Source of the DNA: Bolinopsis microptera
Taxonomy: Eukaryota > Ctenophora > Tentaculata > Lobata > Bolinopsidae
Length of the DNA stretch: 64,000 bases
NCBI RefSeq assembly: GCF_026151205.1
Contig: NC_087076.1
Coordinates: 17,209,919 to 17,273,918, forward strand
Reading direction: 5' to 3'
This document shows positions 35,480 to 48,200 of the stretch, piece by piece. The number at the start of each line of letters is the position of its first letter. Position 1 is the stretch's first letter. The position numbers and the translations under genes were made by a program. The notes beneath the pieces are model-generated. The model had not been told where the DNA came from and did not search any database. It was given only the letters and a program-made list of their open reading frames with translations.

Positions 35480-37534
35480 TATAACCCGATATAATAAACA
35501 CCCCCGATTTAGCTTGTTTTGGTGAAAAATCCCAGATATAAAATTTTGACGAAAACCCCCAATATAAAATAATTCGCTTATAACTTCCCGGCGGCGCGGC
35601 ATAGGTTATTTCTTTAATTTATTCGATAGTCTCTCAATACTCAAGGTGTTTCTCTAATTCTTAAGGACGCGCCAGAAACATGTTTGTCTTGAGAATTATC
35701 ACTACTGAATTATACTCTACTATAACGGAGTTGCTAACACGGATTATGAAAACTAACGAATTTGGCTCAGAAGGCTTTAATCACGTCAGACTGTTCAAGG
35801 AAATTGAAATATTGAATAAGACTAAGGCAGGATAGAGCACAAATTGCAACGAATACTGCATGGGAAGGATTGAACTACTATTTTTACTATTGGTAACAAT
35901 ATAGGAAGATATGTCACATCAAAGCTAAATCGGGCTATATTTTCTAGAACATCAACAGAAACTGTACAGTGTACAGCTAGTAGAAAAAAAAGGTGTGATC
36001 AAAGGCATTCTTTTTAGTAAACGGAGCGATGATTTTCTGCTGTAGTTTTATCACACGATCGCTTATGAAGGAATGTTGGTTATCAACAATAGGCATTTCC
36101 ACTATTTGACATACTTCTGGTGAAATATCATACTATAGCATGGCTGCGGAAAAGCTGTTTTCTGCTAAAAGCTCGAAATCGCAATAGAATTGCACTAAAA
36201 GCTCGAAATTTAGAAGCCAGCTTTTCGCGGCTGTGTGGCCAGGTATTTAACTACATAATTCACATTCCTAAATCCAAACAAGACTATAAGATTGGAAGCT
36301 ATTAAGCAAAGTGAACTGCTAACTAATGTATAAAAGGCATGAACGTCATGAGAAGAAGGACAACAAGGAATGCAACATTACAGCGAGTTGAACACAAAGA
36401 CAAACAATTAAACCAAAATCATCCACTAACCCGGGTTACCTCAGAGAGAAACTATTAGCGGAACTAAAGTACACACAGTGCCGCAGTGCGGTGGGAGACA
36501 CTTCTACAGTAGACTCGAATAGGATTTAGGCAATTACCGAGTCCCTTCTCGACTGTACAGTAGGTAGACTGTAGGTAAAGTAGGTAGACTGTAGTAGACA
36601 CATCCTGCTAAACAGATGCCAGATAATACCACACACACACTGCACTAGCTAGTAAGTACACTAGCTCTTTTGAAGGACAGTTTATACGTCATGTTGGTAC
36701 ATGTTCTTTAGTATTATATAGTATATACGGTAAAGAGACCGGTTGCTAGGACTAAAGAAGTAACGACGATTATCGTGTAAGATTCTGCTGGAGAACAAAG
36801 AGATATATCAAGTACAGAGCGATGTTGAGAACAATGATGAACAGAGAAGACAGAAGACCAGGTGACGAGTTAACAAAGTAAGACTAGAGATTTTGTAACA
36901 TTTAGGTTGAAGGTAAGGGTGCATGTTCCCAAAATTGCTCCATGTTTTCTGATCATTGGGGTTCTTGGAGCATCGATTAACAGAACTGTGGTTAAATACG
37001 CGGCTTGAGAAGATAAGTTGCACAATTTCTTGAGCCTCGTGTGATCGTTAATAACGAAGAGAAAACATCTAGTGACAAAACTGGGAATCAAGCTATTATT
37101 AATCAAAGGCAACATCTAGGTGCGGCAATATATAGCAAAACATGCGGTACCACATCCGTTCGAAAAAGCAAATTATGCGGCAAAGGTGCGGAAAAATAAG
37201 CTATTAGCCTAGGTTGATTAATGATCAACAAGCCGACGAAGATCAAACCACGCAAATAAGATATCTGATATTAGACAACCGTTATCAGTAATGTAAATAG
37301 TCATTTGTCAGGCTTCAGTCCTAAAATAACCCCCTATTTTTCTGGACCTAGTTTTGTTCAAATATGCCATCCTTCTCTAATTTTAAAATACCACCCACCC
37401 CTTGAAAACAACAAGAATACTGTGAACGTTTGGGCTAAACAATTTCAGAACAAAAATTCAGGGATCCGTGAGGTTTCCTGATTTGCAATATTCTGCAAGA
37501 TCCTCAATTGACAACTATTGAAGAAGTTATTAAC
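35480..37534. other. Stretch without a supported gene
   Basis: May contain upstream exons of the frame ending at 35363, but none is recognisable. No repeat family of this window was recognised here. Confidence 0.4.
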
Positions 37535-40500
37535 TCACAGCATTTGAGTGAGCCACTCTTCGTCATAGTCATCAGTAGCATAATCGTCCCACTCACCTAG
37601 AAAACGGAATATTAGAAGAGGATGACAGCACTCCAACTCTAGTAGAATCGATCGTGTAGCGTAAGTAATATCGAACTGTTCTATTATACATGAAGTAGAT
37701 ACAAGGTAATATAATATACGAACTAGAATATAACACATATCATTAAGTATCAGCAGAATTCACCAGCTTAAAAATTGGCAGAATTCCAACTAAAAAACAC
37801 TAACTAGCGTTGTTGACAGGGCAACAGTCGTCCCTCCCGCTCCAGCTCTTAGTGTTTGAGTTACTGGGAGCCTGCTCCTCCTCTCTTATCTGCCAGCCTC
37901 CCTCGTTTAGCAGCAGCACGTTCTCCACCATGCTCCTTGTCTTACTGCGGATCACGTGATGTAAAAGAAACCACGTGTCACTCACGTGATGTAAGACACC
38001 ACGTGCCATGTAATAGTCTAAAGACACGGGGTGTTATCAGTTAAATAATGTATGAGCTCATTATTTAGATTGTACAGTGCTGCTCTGAGTGTGTGGGAGC
38101 AGGATACTGTTATTAGACCTCTTATATCGAATAGTTGAAATGAACAATGAACCTGATGTGATGGAACCTATTAATTTTAACAATAGAACTCGTTACAGCC
38201 TTTATTAAGTGTCTTTTGAATGGCCTAATTTGTTAAATTTCGTGCTCGCATGCTCAGATACAGTTCAACAATCTACATCAAAATTCTTTGGCCGGTACAA
38301 TCATGATTATATATGACTTCATAATCTATCACCATGTCATATGACTGTCGAGTGTGATAAGAAATATATGCAGAACAAGTGAAGACACATCTTATCTCAT
38401 ATCCTGACATTACATGATGACAGAAATGTAGTGAATGTGGGATAAGTAATGAGAGTGAGTATAGTAGTAGAGAGTGGTGAATACTAAATCTTGGCAAATC
38501 AGACCTACCCGTCAAGCTCGAACTTGGTACTGGCTTGGAGGTGCTGCATGATACAGTTAAACCTCATCTCGTCTACCAGCGCTTTCAGACTCTTTCCGCA
38601 CACCAGAAATATCTTCGCGACTGTCTCAAACTGAGATAAAAATGTTAATATTTTCTTCACTAGCGCATAACAAATGATAGTGAACATTGTGCGACGCATG
38701 GACAAGATAACACTTCCTAGTTCCTACATAGTTCCTACATAACAGAGAAAGTTATGCGTGTTGTAAATTGTTATGTCCTGATTTACAAACTGCCATGGAA
38801 ATGAATTGAAGTATAATTGATGAGCGTGTAATATCTCATTATCATCATATTATCTGACAAATTATGTGAAATCTGAGTAGTCGTTATTATTTAAACGTAC
38901 AGCGAGGATAGTCCGGATTTGAACGAGCAGAAGACAGAGACTTGTCACTTGTTCCGCGAATAGAAACACTCTTAACTCACCCTCTGAAATGAGGAACAAC
39001 AAGGTTTTAGCGGATTTATTAAGTCGTGTATGATCATAGGAAGCTGTACTATGTAGTAACAAAAAACAATTCAAGAAAAGTCCAAAACGACAATGGAAGG
39101 TTTCATCCATTAAAGAAAAGGACAAAAGATATTTGATCCAATTCCGGTGTTTATATATCAAAGTTACCAAAGTTACCTTTGATAGTGTGGAACAGCTCCG
39201 CGATCATGAGAGCAATGTTCTTGATCCTCTCCTGCGCAGCGGGGATCCTGTGATCCAGCCTCATACAATTATCAAACTCCCTGCAACACTTGTGAACCAC
39301 TGTATCGAAGAAGGTGAGGGGCGGGTTACCTGAGTAGGGCTGCACTTTCAGAGTCAGGAAACTTATTATTTTACTCCCGATGATATGGAAGTTAGGATGG
39401 TTCTCTTCATCCACTGACTGAAAAAGTTGTGAAGTTGGTTAAATTGTTAGACTTTTTAGATCAGATTAAAAGCATGTTGCACAAACAACGCAGTGGGTGC
39501 GCCGTGCGGTGCATCATAGACCCTGGCCGTAACCTTTTACGATTTATATTTTATGATCAATAATAGCAAACATTTTCATTGTTTTCAACTTACAAATTCG
39601 AAAACGTCCTCCACTATCTGATGATAAGTGTTGACTGAAGTAGTCCAGTTCTTGATGGTGTCAACAGCGGACTCCATAACCGTTTCCACGTCTTGGGGTG
39701 TCCTCTGCAGCTGTACCAACTTCTTCTTTACCTGACGGGATTAAATGTCACCACCTCCTGAGCAGTCTTGTGTGCAATTTTACAAGTATTGGTTTACCCC
39801 CTGAAATGGCATTTTAATGCCATTGTAGGGGGTGTATGATAACAACGGTTCATACCGTCAAAAACATGCCATTTATGCAGTTATAGATTTAACTATTTAA
39901 GATTAAGATATGGGCTGAAATCATGGAGTTTCGTGAGAAACTTGACATTGTCTATAATAAGTTATAAAAATTGACTAATAACCATAACATACATCATTGA
40001 TCGCCATTTCATCATCCGCTCTGGATTTCTTCTTGAAGCCCTCAGGCGTATACATGATTATAGACTTTTCAGGTTTCCGGAAACCAGGAACAAACTCGGA
40101 AGCAGCCACAGAGAGATTAGTAGAGCTGTGTTGTTGGGGCATCTGCTGGATCGGGGAGTGGGGCATTTGCTGGATTGGGGACTGGTGCTGAGGTGCTACA
40201 CGCTGAGCAGGAGGGGGCTGAGCAGGCATGCGAGGGTGCATGATGGGCGGGCGCTGAGGCGCAACGGCGCTAGCCATGGTGTTTTGTCCAGGTGAACTGC
40301 TGCCACCGTGCACATGAGCAGTAGGAACACGGGGACCAACTGAGAAGCCTCCGCCCAGAGCCTGCAAGAAGTCCATCTGACTGACAGGACGATTCCCTTG
40401 ATTCAATGCTGCAGCTCTGTTTGTATCAGCGGGATGATAAACGTTCTGCATGAGCATATTGTTATTCGGCTGACCGGGTCCAGGTCGTTGGCCTACTCCC

Positions 40501-40628
40501 ATATTTTTCATGCCATATGTGAGATCACCCATCTGAGCATGGTGCTGGTATGGTTGCTGTGGCATCTGGTGTCCCATATTGGGGGGATACTGCTGTCCAG
40601 GTTGGTATCTTCCTTGACCGTGAGACAT
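37535..40628 (-). CDS. PAIP1: PAIP1, polyadenylate-binding protein-interacting protein 1
   Basis: Cytoplasmic translation factor that bridges poly(A)-binding protein and the eIF4 machinery. Exons: 39993-40628, 39594-39731, 39177-39417, 38901-38983, 38509-38630, 37805-37980, 37535-37596; all phases agree, giving about 485 aa, close to human PAIP1. The Gln/Pro-rich N-terminus contains a PAM2 motif, TNLSVAASEFVPGF (about residues 179-192), for binding the PABP MLLE domain. A MIF4G-like helical domain follows (VKKKLVQLQRTPQDVETVME onward; last helices near IRSKTRSMVENVLLLNEGGW). The final exon is acidic, EWDDYATDDYDEEWLTQML, as expected of a PAM1-type PABP-binding tail. The sixth exon's acceptor (GTGAG) is non-ideal and was chosen by phase. 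Confidence 0.9.
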
Positions 40629-41127
40629 GACTATATCTATCGGGAAGGAAGGTTAATGAAGAGATATTTTTAAGAACTGGAACATCAAACGCATGTTATT
40701 ATATTTATGAGGAAGGATATTTTTACTGTCGGTTAAGCTGAAGACCGCAACCGGTGACTTGATTATTAGAATAAGAAAGGATACTAATGAAACTATAAAC
40801 TGTACTAAACTCCTTATAGTTATAAATTACACAACAAAATCTAATAATAATTTACAGACCGTATAACATAACTTTTCAAGAGGCCACTTGTTCTATCGAT
40901 TGGTAATGAATTTGATGATTTGAGGTTATATTTAACCAATTAATGATAAAACTCATTCATAACAGTTATGATATATCTAGGTGAAGACTGATGATTTATC
41001 ATTTTGCGATGTAATTGCATTCGTAGTTAAGTAAGATATGTGACTCGGAACCTTTGACAAACCCCATATTGGGCACGTTTACTAGTCTTTTAAAGTTTGA
41101 TCATATACAGATTCCAATTGGAAAATT
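40629..41127. other. Intergenic between NDUFB9 end and PAIP1 start
   Basis: About 500 bp, AT-rich, no feature supported. It must contain the NDUFB9 3' end and the PAIP1 5' region. Confidence 0.5.
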
Positions 41128-44100
41128 CTAGCAATCATCCTCATATCCGATAAGATGGGATCTCTTGTCGTTGCGAGTTATCAGAGATCTCCAAGCAGGC
41201 CTCTTATCCCATTCCCACACTTTTAGTCCACTAATTTTACGATCTAGCTGCCATTCTTTGATCCACCACGACTGTTCTGGGGGTGCCACTGAAAATAATT
41301 GGTATCAATATCAATAAAAAGTACTAGGAGAGTTAAACGAGCTGTGGGAGACGTTAGCTAACCAGCTTGGGCTACTTTAATTCTGGATCCAGGATCAATG
41401 ATCATCTTCGATTGATAGATTTTTCGCAGATCATAATTTAACCGAAGAATAATTTAACCTTACAAAATCAGTATTTGATCTGGCAACTATTATAATCCTG
41501 CTACCGAAACTGCTGTAAGACTGGTTTAGGTTTGATTAGTGATTATTCGACCTATGTTATCGAGAAACGTATTGGGTACAACATCAATAACATCTGCAGT
41601 ATCCTTCAAATTGAAATCGCAGTTGAGGTTGCAGATAACGATGGATTTCGCTTATTGTTCATCGGTTGGGTATTATATTTCGCTTAACATTTTGATAATA
41701 TAAATTAGAGTCAAGTGTTGAGGTTAGAATTCATTGGTCTTATAAAAAACGGAAACGATCATCGCATCTGTTGAAATGTTTTCTCCATCAAAAAAATTCG
41801 TTCGTCAGTCATGATTCACCTTTACCTTGTTTTCTTGGAAGTTAGAAGTAATATGTCACTGTTGATAAGCTGACTTATAATCTAAGCTAACATAATATAT
41901 CAGTCGTGGTTTGTTTTATTGCAGTAGCAGTAGCAGTGCGCGCGTTTAAAACTACGAGATAAGAAATAACGCGCCGCGCGAAAACTCTCTCCTCGCATAT
42001 TTGTCAATGCGGCGGACGGACATCACATTATTTAGAAACATCTAATGGGCCCACGCTCGTTCCGACTCGTCGCAGTATCCTACAAAATTTAGTAATTAAT
42101 GTTGTTGAGACATTGTTTTCTGTTCATCAGACACAATTGTCAGAAAAACTCCAAATTTGAGCTGAACATACATTTTCTGACCATTCAATACGAATTTATT
42201 CCAACAAGTAAGTTTGGTTTTCACATCACATGACCATCAACCAACCACATTCCACAAGATTGGCCAAATCGACAGCGTTAATCTAAAACATTTAGCAAAT
42301 CTTCTTTCGAATTATATCGGCAAATTTGCCCATCATACAAAGATTATGTAAGAGAATGAAAAGGAACAACAGCTTCTTCCAATGAAGCTGCCTTTCTGTA
42401 GCAGCTGTGTACAATTTGACTCACACGAGAGTATGGAATATTGTTACATGACAGGTGGAAATGAAATCGAATGTTCTCGGTCGTAAATCTGTAACCACTA
42501 TTTATTATGTAAATTTTACTTGATAATTAATATTTCACAACTTAATGTGAAAAGGAAAAACTGTTTTGAAACCAGGCAGAACTTTTGATTTCGGGGCGGT
42601 CGTCACCAGAATTAAAATGATACCCAAGCGATTATTTCTACACAAAAATAACATTATCCGTGAACTAATACTCCCTAGAGTAAAACCAATAGTACTGTTT
42701 GGTATGACAGTGTTTTACAAATAACAGTAAATTTGTAAAACTCTCATTTTATCGCTATCTGTAAAACTCCCTAAAATAACGTGCACATTCGCATGTTGCT
42801 ATGACAACAACTACAAATGACAAGAACTGGCGTGTTTTGCTTCAATAATTTCTTTTCTCATGTGAAGCTTGCGTATCGAAATCTTAATATGTTAGATGGT
42901 TTCAAGAACTCTTAAAGAAAATCGACTCCTCAAAGACAGATGACATATATATCTATCGAAGATGGGGGTACAACAATTTGTAGCGGACTCAGTGTACTAC
43001 TTGCTGGGGGGAGAAGTGCAGGTGTGCCCCAACATTACCGATCACAGTATATGCTGTATCATTACAGTGGTCTGTGTTATGTTGACATTGATATATGTGG
43101 TACACAGAAGTGCAGCTTCCCGACTCAGATCTGTGAATGTAAGCATCTAATAATACTGCATTTTCGTATTCAACAATTGTTCGAGCATATTTATGTTTCG
43201 TTTTTTTAAACGACAATTAAACAAGGACGAAAAAAATTCATAAGCAAACTACTGCCATCTTGATCATTAAGTAAAATTATATTTCTTAAGCTTTTTTTTA
43301 TGACATGATTGATTATAGTACCTATTTTCAGGAAGAAAGAGAGTTGCTGCGTGAAGAGATAACAGACTTACGGAATATGATTAGTCGAGAGATGATTGGA
43401 CAGCTACAGCAACCATCTATGGCATCTATGGAGACGATAGACAGTATGGAGAGAAAGGACGACTCCGAGTCATCGCTCCCGAGCGACTCACAGCTTCTTC
43501 TTGATCATAGTCACTCCTTTGACATCAATGCAGCAAGATTTTTTCACAATGACGAGAATAGAAAAATGGTTGCGCTCTTTCAAAATAATTTTAAAAGCTA
43601 TGTGCAGCGAAAAACACAGTCCGAGTTAGATGCCAGCTTGCCAGCCATTTTCCCTCCACCGAAAGACAAATTTTGATTTGATATGACCAATGTTTCGAAC
43701 ATACAATTCATATCATTCGATAACCAATAACGAATTTCAATTCGAATATGCTAACGGTAAAACGTTTTCAAAGCTGAGTACAACACACCATGACCAATAT
43801 CCCAAACTTGACACCTCATCTTATAATTTAAAACCAGATATTTTCGGGGGCACTCATTTTTCTGCATTTCTAAAATTGGATCATTTTCGCAGCATAATTT
43901 TCGCGAATGCATTACGCACATGATTCGATGGAGATTCAACGGATTTTTGTGTCCTAAAAACACGAACATAAATTCCACTCGGAAATTAATAGTTTTACAG
44001 TAAGTCGACTAAAACAGACATTCGAATAACTACAAACCACATAATGCTATGGAACATAACGCGACGCTGAGTCCTACTCTGAGTGCTAAAATGAGTGCTA

Positions 44101-44809
44101 CACTGAGTGCTACACTGAGTGCTACACTGAGTGCTACACTGAGTGCTACACTGAGTGCTACACTGAGTGCTACACTGAGTGCTACACTGAGTGCTACACT
44201 GAGTGCTACACTGAGTGCTACACTGAGTGTTAAACTGAGTGTTAAACTGAGTGTCAAACTACTAACTGAGTGACAAACTGAGTGTTAAACTACTCACACG
44301 ACAAGTGTCTAGGAAGGTAGATCTGTCTATCGTATGCAGTCCCGTCAGGACACTCCGGGTGGATGATCGGTTCAGGATGTTTGTACTTCTCGTACAGTCC
44401 AACCCCTTCCTCGTAAACTTGCTTCTGTCTCCTGGCGTCCTTCACCTGGTGTAAATATGAATTTGAAAGATGAATTATTAAATGTAATGGATGAGGAAAA
44501 TTTAAAGGCTCAGCCACTCTGACCATCAGTGGCCCTGAGCTAAGATAGTATAGTATCTGTGACTCAGTGATACATAATATGATAATAACACAATAGATAG
44601 GTTTTAACATGAAATAAACTACTTACATCTCTATTCTTATCAAAGAGATACCGGATCCTGACCATGTCCCTACGTTGAAGATCAGTGTCTTTCCACTCGT
44701 AACTCCATACAGTTTGCAGACACGCACGGTACAATCTACACACACGTTGTGCGTGTGTCAAACCATCGTAGTTAAAAGGCCCAAACACAAAAGGAATTTT
44801 CTTTGCCAT
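41128..44809 (-). CDS. NDUFB9: NDUFB9, mitochondrial complex I LYR subunit B9
   Basis: Accessory subunit of NADH:ubiquinone oxidoreductase in the inner mitochondrial membrane. Exons: 44627-44809 (start ATG 44807-44809), 44298-44445 and 41128-41288, giving about 163 aa against 179 in human. The LYR motif is visible in THAQRVCRLYRACLQ, and the family signature in YEKYKHPEPIIHPECPDGTA. The third exon was found by phase and acceptor fit (ATTATTTTCAG) and carries a Trp-rich C-terminus (SWWIKEWQLD, KVWEWDKRPAWRSL) similar in character to the family end. The 3-kb last intron contains a minisatellite and an opposite-strand gene. The first two exons are secure; the third is less so. Confidence 0.88.
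42962..43676 (+). CDS. Small single-pass membrane protein with coiled coil, 173 aa
   Basis: Two exons, 42962-43138 and 43332-43676, joined in phase 0 by consensus sites (AAT/GTAAGC and CTATTTTCAG/GAAG). The N-terminus has one hydrophobic segment, ICCIITVVCVMLTLIYVV (about residues 30-47), followed by a basic stretch, a short predicted coiled coil (EERELLREEITDLRNMI) and a Ser/Asp-rich tail ending PPPKDKF. There is no clear cleavable signal peptide, so a signal anchor with an N-terminus outside is likely; an NIT glycosylation sequon precedes the helix. It sits inside an intron of NDUFB9 on the other strand. I do not recognise the family. Confidence 0.7.
44066..44240. repeat. 12-bp minisatellite in an NDUFB9 intron
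   Basis: About 13 copies of ACTGAGTGCTAC with degenerate edges (ACTGAGTGTTAA). Because the unit is a multiple of three it stays open in several frames, which produces spurious repetitive reading frames on both strands. Confidence 0.93.
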
Positions 44810-44906
44810 TCCTGATACATATTTAACATAATAAACATAGAGGCGATTGTTAATGTTGATTGTTCCAAAGTGGATCAATGATTTTATTGTGGGTTTTAAT
44901 GGTTAA

Positions 44907-45621
44907 GGGGGCAGGGGGGGGTCTTCATGGAAATTTTCTCAAAATCGACTTTTTAGTTGTTTCTGATAGATGGGAGTGATATCTATCAGATGCTTTTAAT
45001 CCGATAGAAAAATATTGCTCCTAGCAGAAATTATCGCCGGTAGAAGGTCAGCGCTTGTGTGTAATTGTATTGCGCGAGCGATTTTTGATCGCGTGCCCTG
45101 AAAATCGAGTCTAAAAATCTATCTCCTCCTACATTTTTTGAGCAATCACCCTCAAACTTTCATGATATGTTCTAGGGATCATTTAGAAGGCAAAATTTTG
45201 AGATAGGCCTTTAAACATTTTTTATTTGATTTTGAAAATCTTGGACCTGGTTTTTTGACGATTTTTCGAGGTCCAAGATTTTAAAAATCGAATAAAAAAT
45301 GTTTAAAGGCCTATCTCAAAATTTTGCCTGGACAATCCCTTCTAAATGATCCTTAGAACATATCCTGAAAGTTGGGGGGTGATTGCTCAAAAAATGTAGG
45401 AGAAGATAGATTTTTAGACTCGATTTTCAGGGCACGCGATCAAAAATCGCTCGCGCAATACAATTACACACAAGCGCTGACCTTTTACCGGCGATAATTT
45501 CGGCTAGGAACAATATTTTTCTATTGGATTAAAAGCATCTGATAGATATCACTCCCCTCTATCAGAAACAACTAAAAAGTCGATTTTGAGAAAATTTCCA
45601 TGAAGACCCCCCCCTGCCCCC
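44907..45621. mobile_element. Foldback element, near-perfect 715-bp palindrome flanked by TTAA
   Basis: The left arm starts GGGGGCAGGGGGGGGTCTTC after TTAA (44903-44906) and the right arm ends with its complement before TTAA (45622-45625). The arms, about 345 bp each, are almost identical; the centre is near 45256. TTAA duplication is the piggyBac-type target preference. It lies between NDUFB9 and PARP16. A diverged single arm is at 20940-21310. Confidence 0.9.
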
Positions 45622-45905
45622 TTAAATTTTAAACATATCAATAAAGTTTATAATGTTTAATGATCCAACAAAAGACATATTACTATATGAAGTATTAACA
45701 GTAAAAACATCATTTTGAACTTTACCACAGACAATCCATATTACTTCTAAATCTGATGAAGCACAATTGAGCACTGTTACAAAAATATATTTTAAATAAT
45801 CAAACAAATCAATTATGACTAATTCCATTACATGCAAATTTCTAACAGTGATAAACAAATCAGGTTACATTAGTAACCATGCCATCAATGGACGAATATC
45901 ATAAT

Positions 45906-46814
45906 TTACATAAACTTTTTTATCCATTTCTTTAGAACACCATTGGAACTTAAACAAATAAATACAATAACTAACCCATATAGCAAAACAAACCCATAAC
46001 ATCTGATAAAAACTAAAAGTCTACTTTCTGCTTTAAGACTTGACGGAATCCTTTGTTTTGAAGAGTAGATAAGAACATGAGTAACTGCGACATGGTCATT
46101 GTTTTTCACAACGTAATAGTTATGAGGCAGCGGATTATTATTAAAACTGATGCCAGAAAGTTTTTCTTTACCTTGCTTTACTTGATCACTATTAATAACT
46201 TTACACATCAGGACACACGTCATGTTCCGACATATTCGAGAACTTGGCCATGATTTTCCCTGTTTAGCAAAAGATAAAGCAACATCTATGTCACTGCTAA
46301 GATACGTTCCTGAACCATAAAGAGCTCTTGTATTGAGATGTCCAACCAAACCATTCTGCAAGATACTGAAGACATTTTCAGTATGCGTCCCATGAAATCC
46401 AATCAAATTCCCATGGGTTTCTGTTAAGTCTTCAAATTTTGAAGACATTCTAGGATTTTTCAATTTTACTATAAACTGTGGAGATTGCTTTACATTTGAT
46501 AACCCACTGAAGTCAAGAAAAAATTTCTTATCAAAAGGTTTCACTTCAAGCTTTTCAGCTAACAAGGTTATCCAGTCAATAAAATTGAGGCTTTCAGCAG
46601 AGTTAACCATTGAACGAATGGGAGGGAAACGAATTTGATCATGACAATTTACCAGCTGTTCAACGGATGCCACAAAATTTGGTAAAGGCTTCAACAATGA
46701 TTCCCCTTTAAATGATTTTAAGGATGCAAACAATATGGATAGAATAAAATCGATGGCATAATCATGGTCTTTATCTTTGGTAGCTTGAGGGTTAGATGAA
46801 GATGGTTGCTGCAT
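45906..46814 (-). CDS. PARP16: PARP16, ER tail-anchored mono-ADP-ribosyltransferase
   Basis: Mono-ADP-ribosyltransferase of the ER membrane, linked in vertebrates to the unfolded protein response. One uninterrupted exon gives about 302 aa (human about 322). The N-terminal helical region (ILSILFASLKSFKGESLLKP) precedes the catalytic domain: IGFHGTHTENVFSILQNGL holds the first His of the H-Y-[Y/hydrophobic] triad, ALYGSGTYLSSDIDVALSFA the Tyr, and YYVVKNNDHVAVTHVLIYS closes the fold. A hydrophobic segment near the C-terminus (YGFVLLYGLVIVFICL) fits the tail anchor. The ATG at 46812-46814 is 33 nt inside an acceptor-like TTTTATTTTATCAG, suggesting a spliced 5' leader. The lack of introns differs from the vertebrate gene. 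Confidence 0.93.
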   Translation of the reverse strand: MQQPSSSNPQATKDKDHDYAIDFILSILFASLKSFKGESLLKPLPNFVASVEQLVNCHDQIRFPPIRSMVNSAESLNFIDWITLLAEKLEVKPFDKKFFLDFSGLSNVKQSPQFIVKLKNPRMSSKFEDLTETHGNLIGFHGTHTENVFSILQNGLVGHLNTRALYGSGTYLSSDIDVALSFAKQGKSWPSSRICRNMTCVLMCKVINSDQVKQGKEKLSGISFNNNPLPHNYYVVKNNDHVAVTHVLIYSSKQRIPSSLKAESRLLVFIRCYGFVLLYGLVIVFICLSSNGVLKKWIKKFM

Positions 46815-46848
46815 GGAACACTGGCACCGAGTTTTAAACCATACCTGA

Positions 46849-47450
46849 TAAAATAAAAGTTCTAACAATGTAGTTGCTTATGTTTAAAATACAAACAGGG
46901 TATAATGTCCTTATTTTACTCTCTGATAAGAGATGCAAAAATTTAGATAATCATGAATTATTAATTGTTGTAATAGCATTGTTCTAATTCTTCTATACAT
47001 TTATCACCTAAATACTAAAAAATAATCATTTTCCTTAAAAGTTCCAGCTATTTAAAAATTTGACCTTTTTTTTTTGAAACATGTTGTTGACAGTTGATGG
47101 TCAAATATGGATGATCAAACTGAATTGACTAGCATTGATACCAAATTGGCAAAGGCACATATCTAAATCTAGTAAGTTTAAAAGTTTTGATAAATCCAGC
47201 TGCAGAAAGGGTTACAAGGAAGTGAATCATAATTTATTTCCATTAGAATCTGTCTTCACTGAGTCTATTCAGAAACAATCAGAAATTTGAATAAAAGAAC
47301 TATCAAATCATGAGACTCAAAAACACTACACGAATCCACCAGAAGTGAATCATGTTAATCTTGAAATTGACCATTTCTCCTATCCTTGACCTTAATAATG
47401 AATCAATAACATCTAAATAACTCTTCAATCTAACTACCAGTATAAATATT
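46849..47450. other. Gene-free stretch upstream of PARP16
   Basis: AT-rich, no supported exon or recognisable repeat. It is expected to hold the 5' leader and promoter of PARP16. Confidence 0.45.
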
Positions 47451-48200
47451 ATGTTACAGCATCATAATTTTGGGCTACAATTATCAATTAAACATGCTAT
47501 TCATAATTCGTTCACTTTTAGTCATCATATAACAAGCAAATGGCATTTTTTGATATCAGGGTTTTACACCCCGGAGCCAAATCCAACGCAAATCACAACA
47601 CCCCAGCAAAGATTTACAATAAGCATGAGAGAGAGAAAGAAAGGAAATATGGAGACCGCTGTGTACATATCGAAAAAGGAACCTGCAATGGCCTTGTATT
47701 CTCGACCACCGGAGGTATGGGCCCACAGGCTACCATGTTCCTTAAACGAGTGGCAACACTTCTGGCAGCCAAGACCAGCCAGGACAAAAGCCTCATCTTG
47801 GCAAATCTAAGACATCGTTTGCGATTTGAGCTACTTAAAACAGTTTTGATTGCAGTGAGAGGACACAGAGGACGGTATTATGAGAAAGCAATACCTGTTG
47901 ACGAACTGGACCTAAATCTCGCACACACCACCAGCGATGAAGACAGGGTTGATGATGTTGATGATGAAGATGAGGAAGTTGATGATGAGGTTGATTAGAT
48001 TAGATTAGATTACGAATAATGACATAAGTTTAGCTCTTACTAGTCCCCTGCTACACGGCATGTAAACAGGGATTGGCTAGTTAGAGGCGGTCCGTGTAGG
48101 CCTTACACTGTGCTTTCAGCAATACTCATAAACATCATCACTAGTTTTAAACATTCTTTCTGATTTCCTCATTATCAGAACTGTGAACATTTCACAGCCT
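47451..48200 (+). mobile_element. Retrotransposon C-terminal fragment with 3' end
   Basis: The plus-strand frame at 47540-47998 begins mid-domain (FDIRVLHPGAKSN, IYNKHEREKERKYGDRC) and continues GLVFSTTGGMGPQATMFLKR, a conserved C-terminal endonuclease-like region common after the reverse transcriptase in several animal non-LTR elements. It ends in an acidic GAT-repeat stretch and a (TTAGA)n tail. There is no reverse transcriptase core. Confidence 0.7.

Noticed and set aside
44030-44273. Repetitive reading frames of the type LSATLSATLSA on both strands
   Set aside because: They are produced by a 12-bp minisatellite that stays open in several frames.
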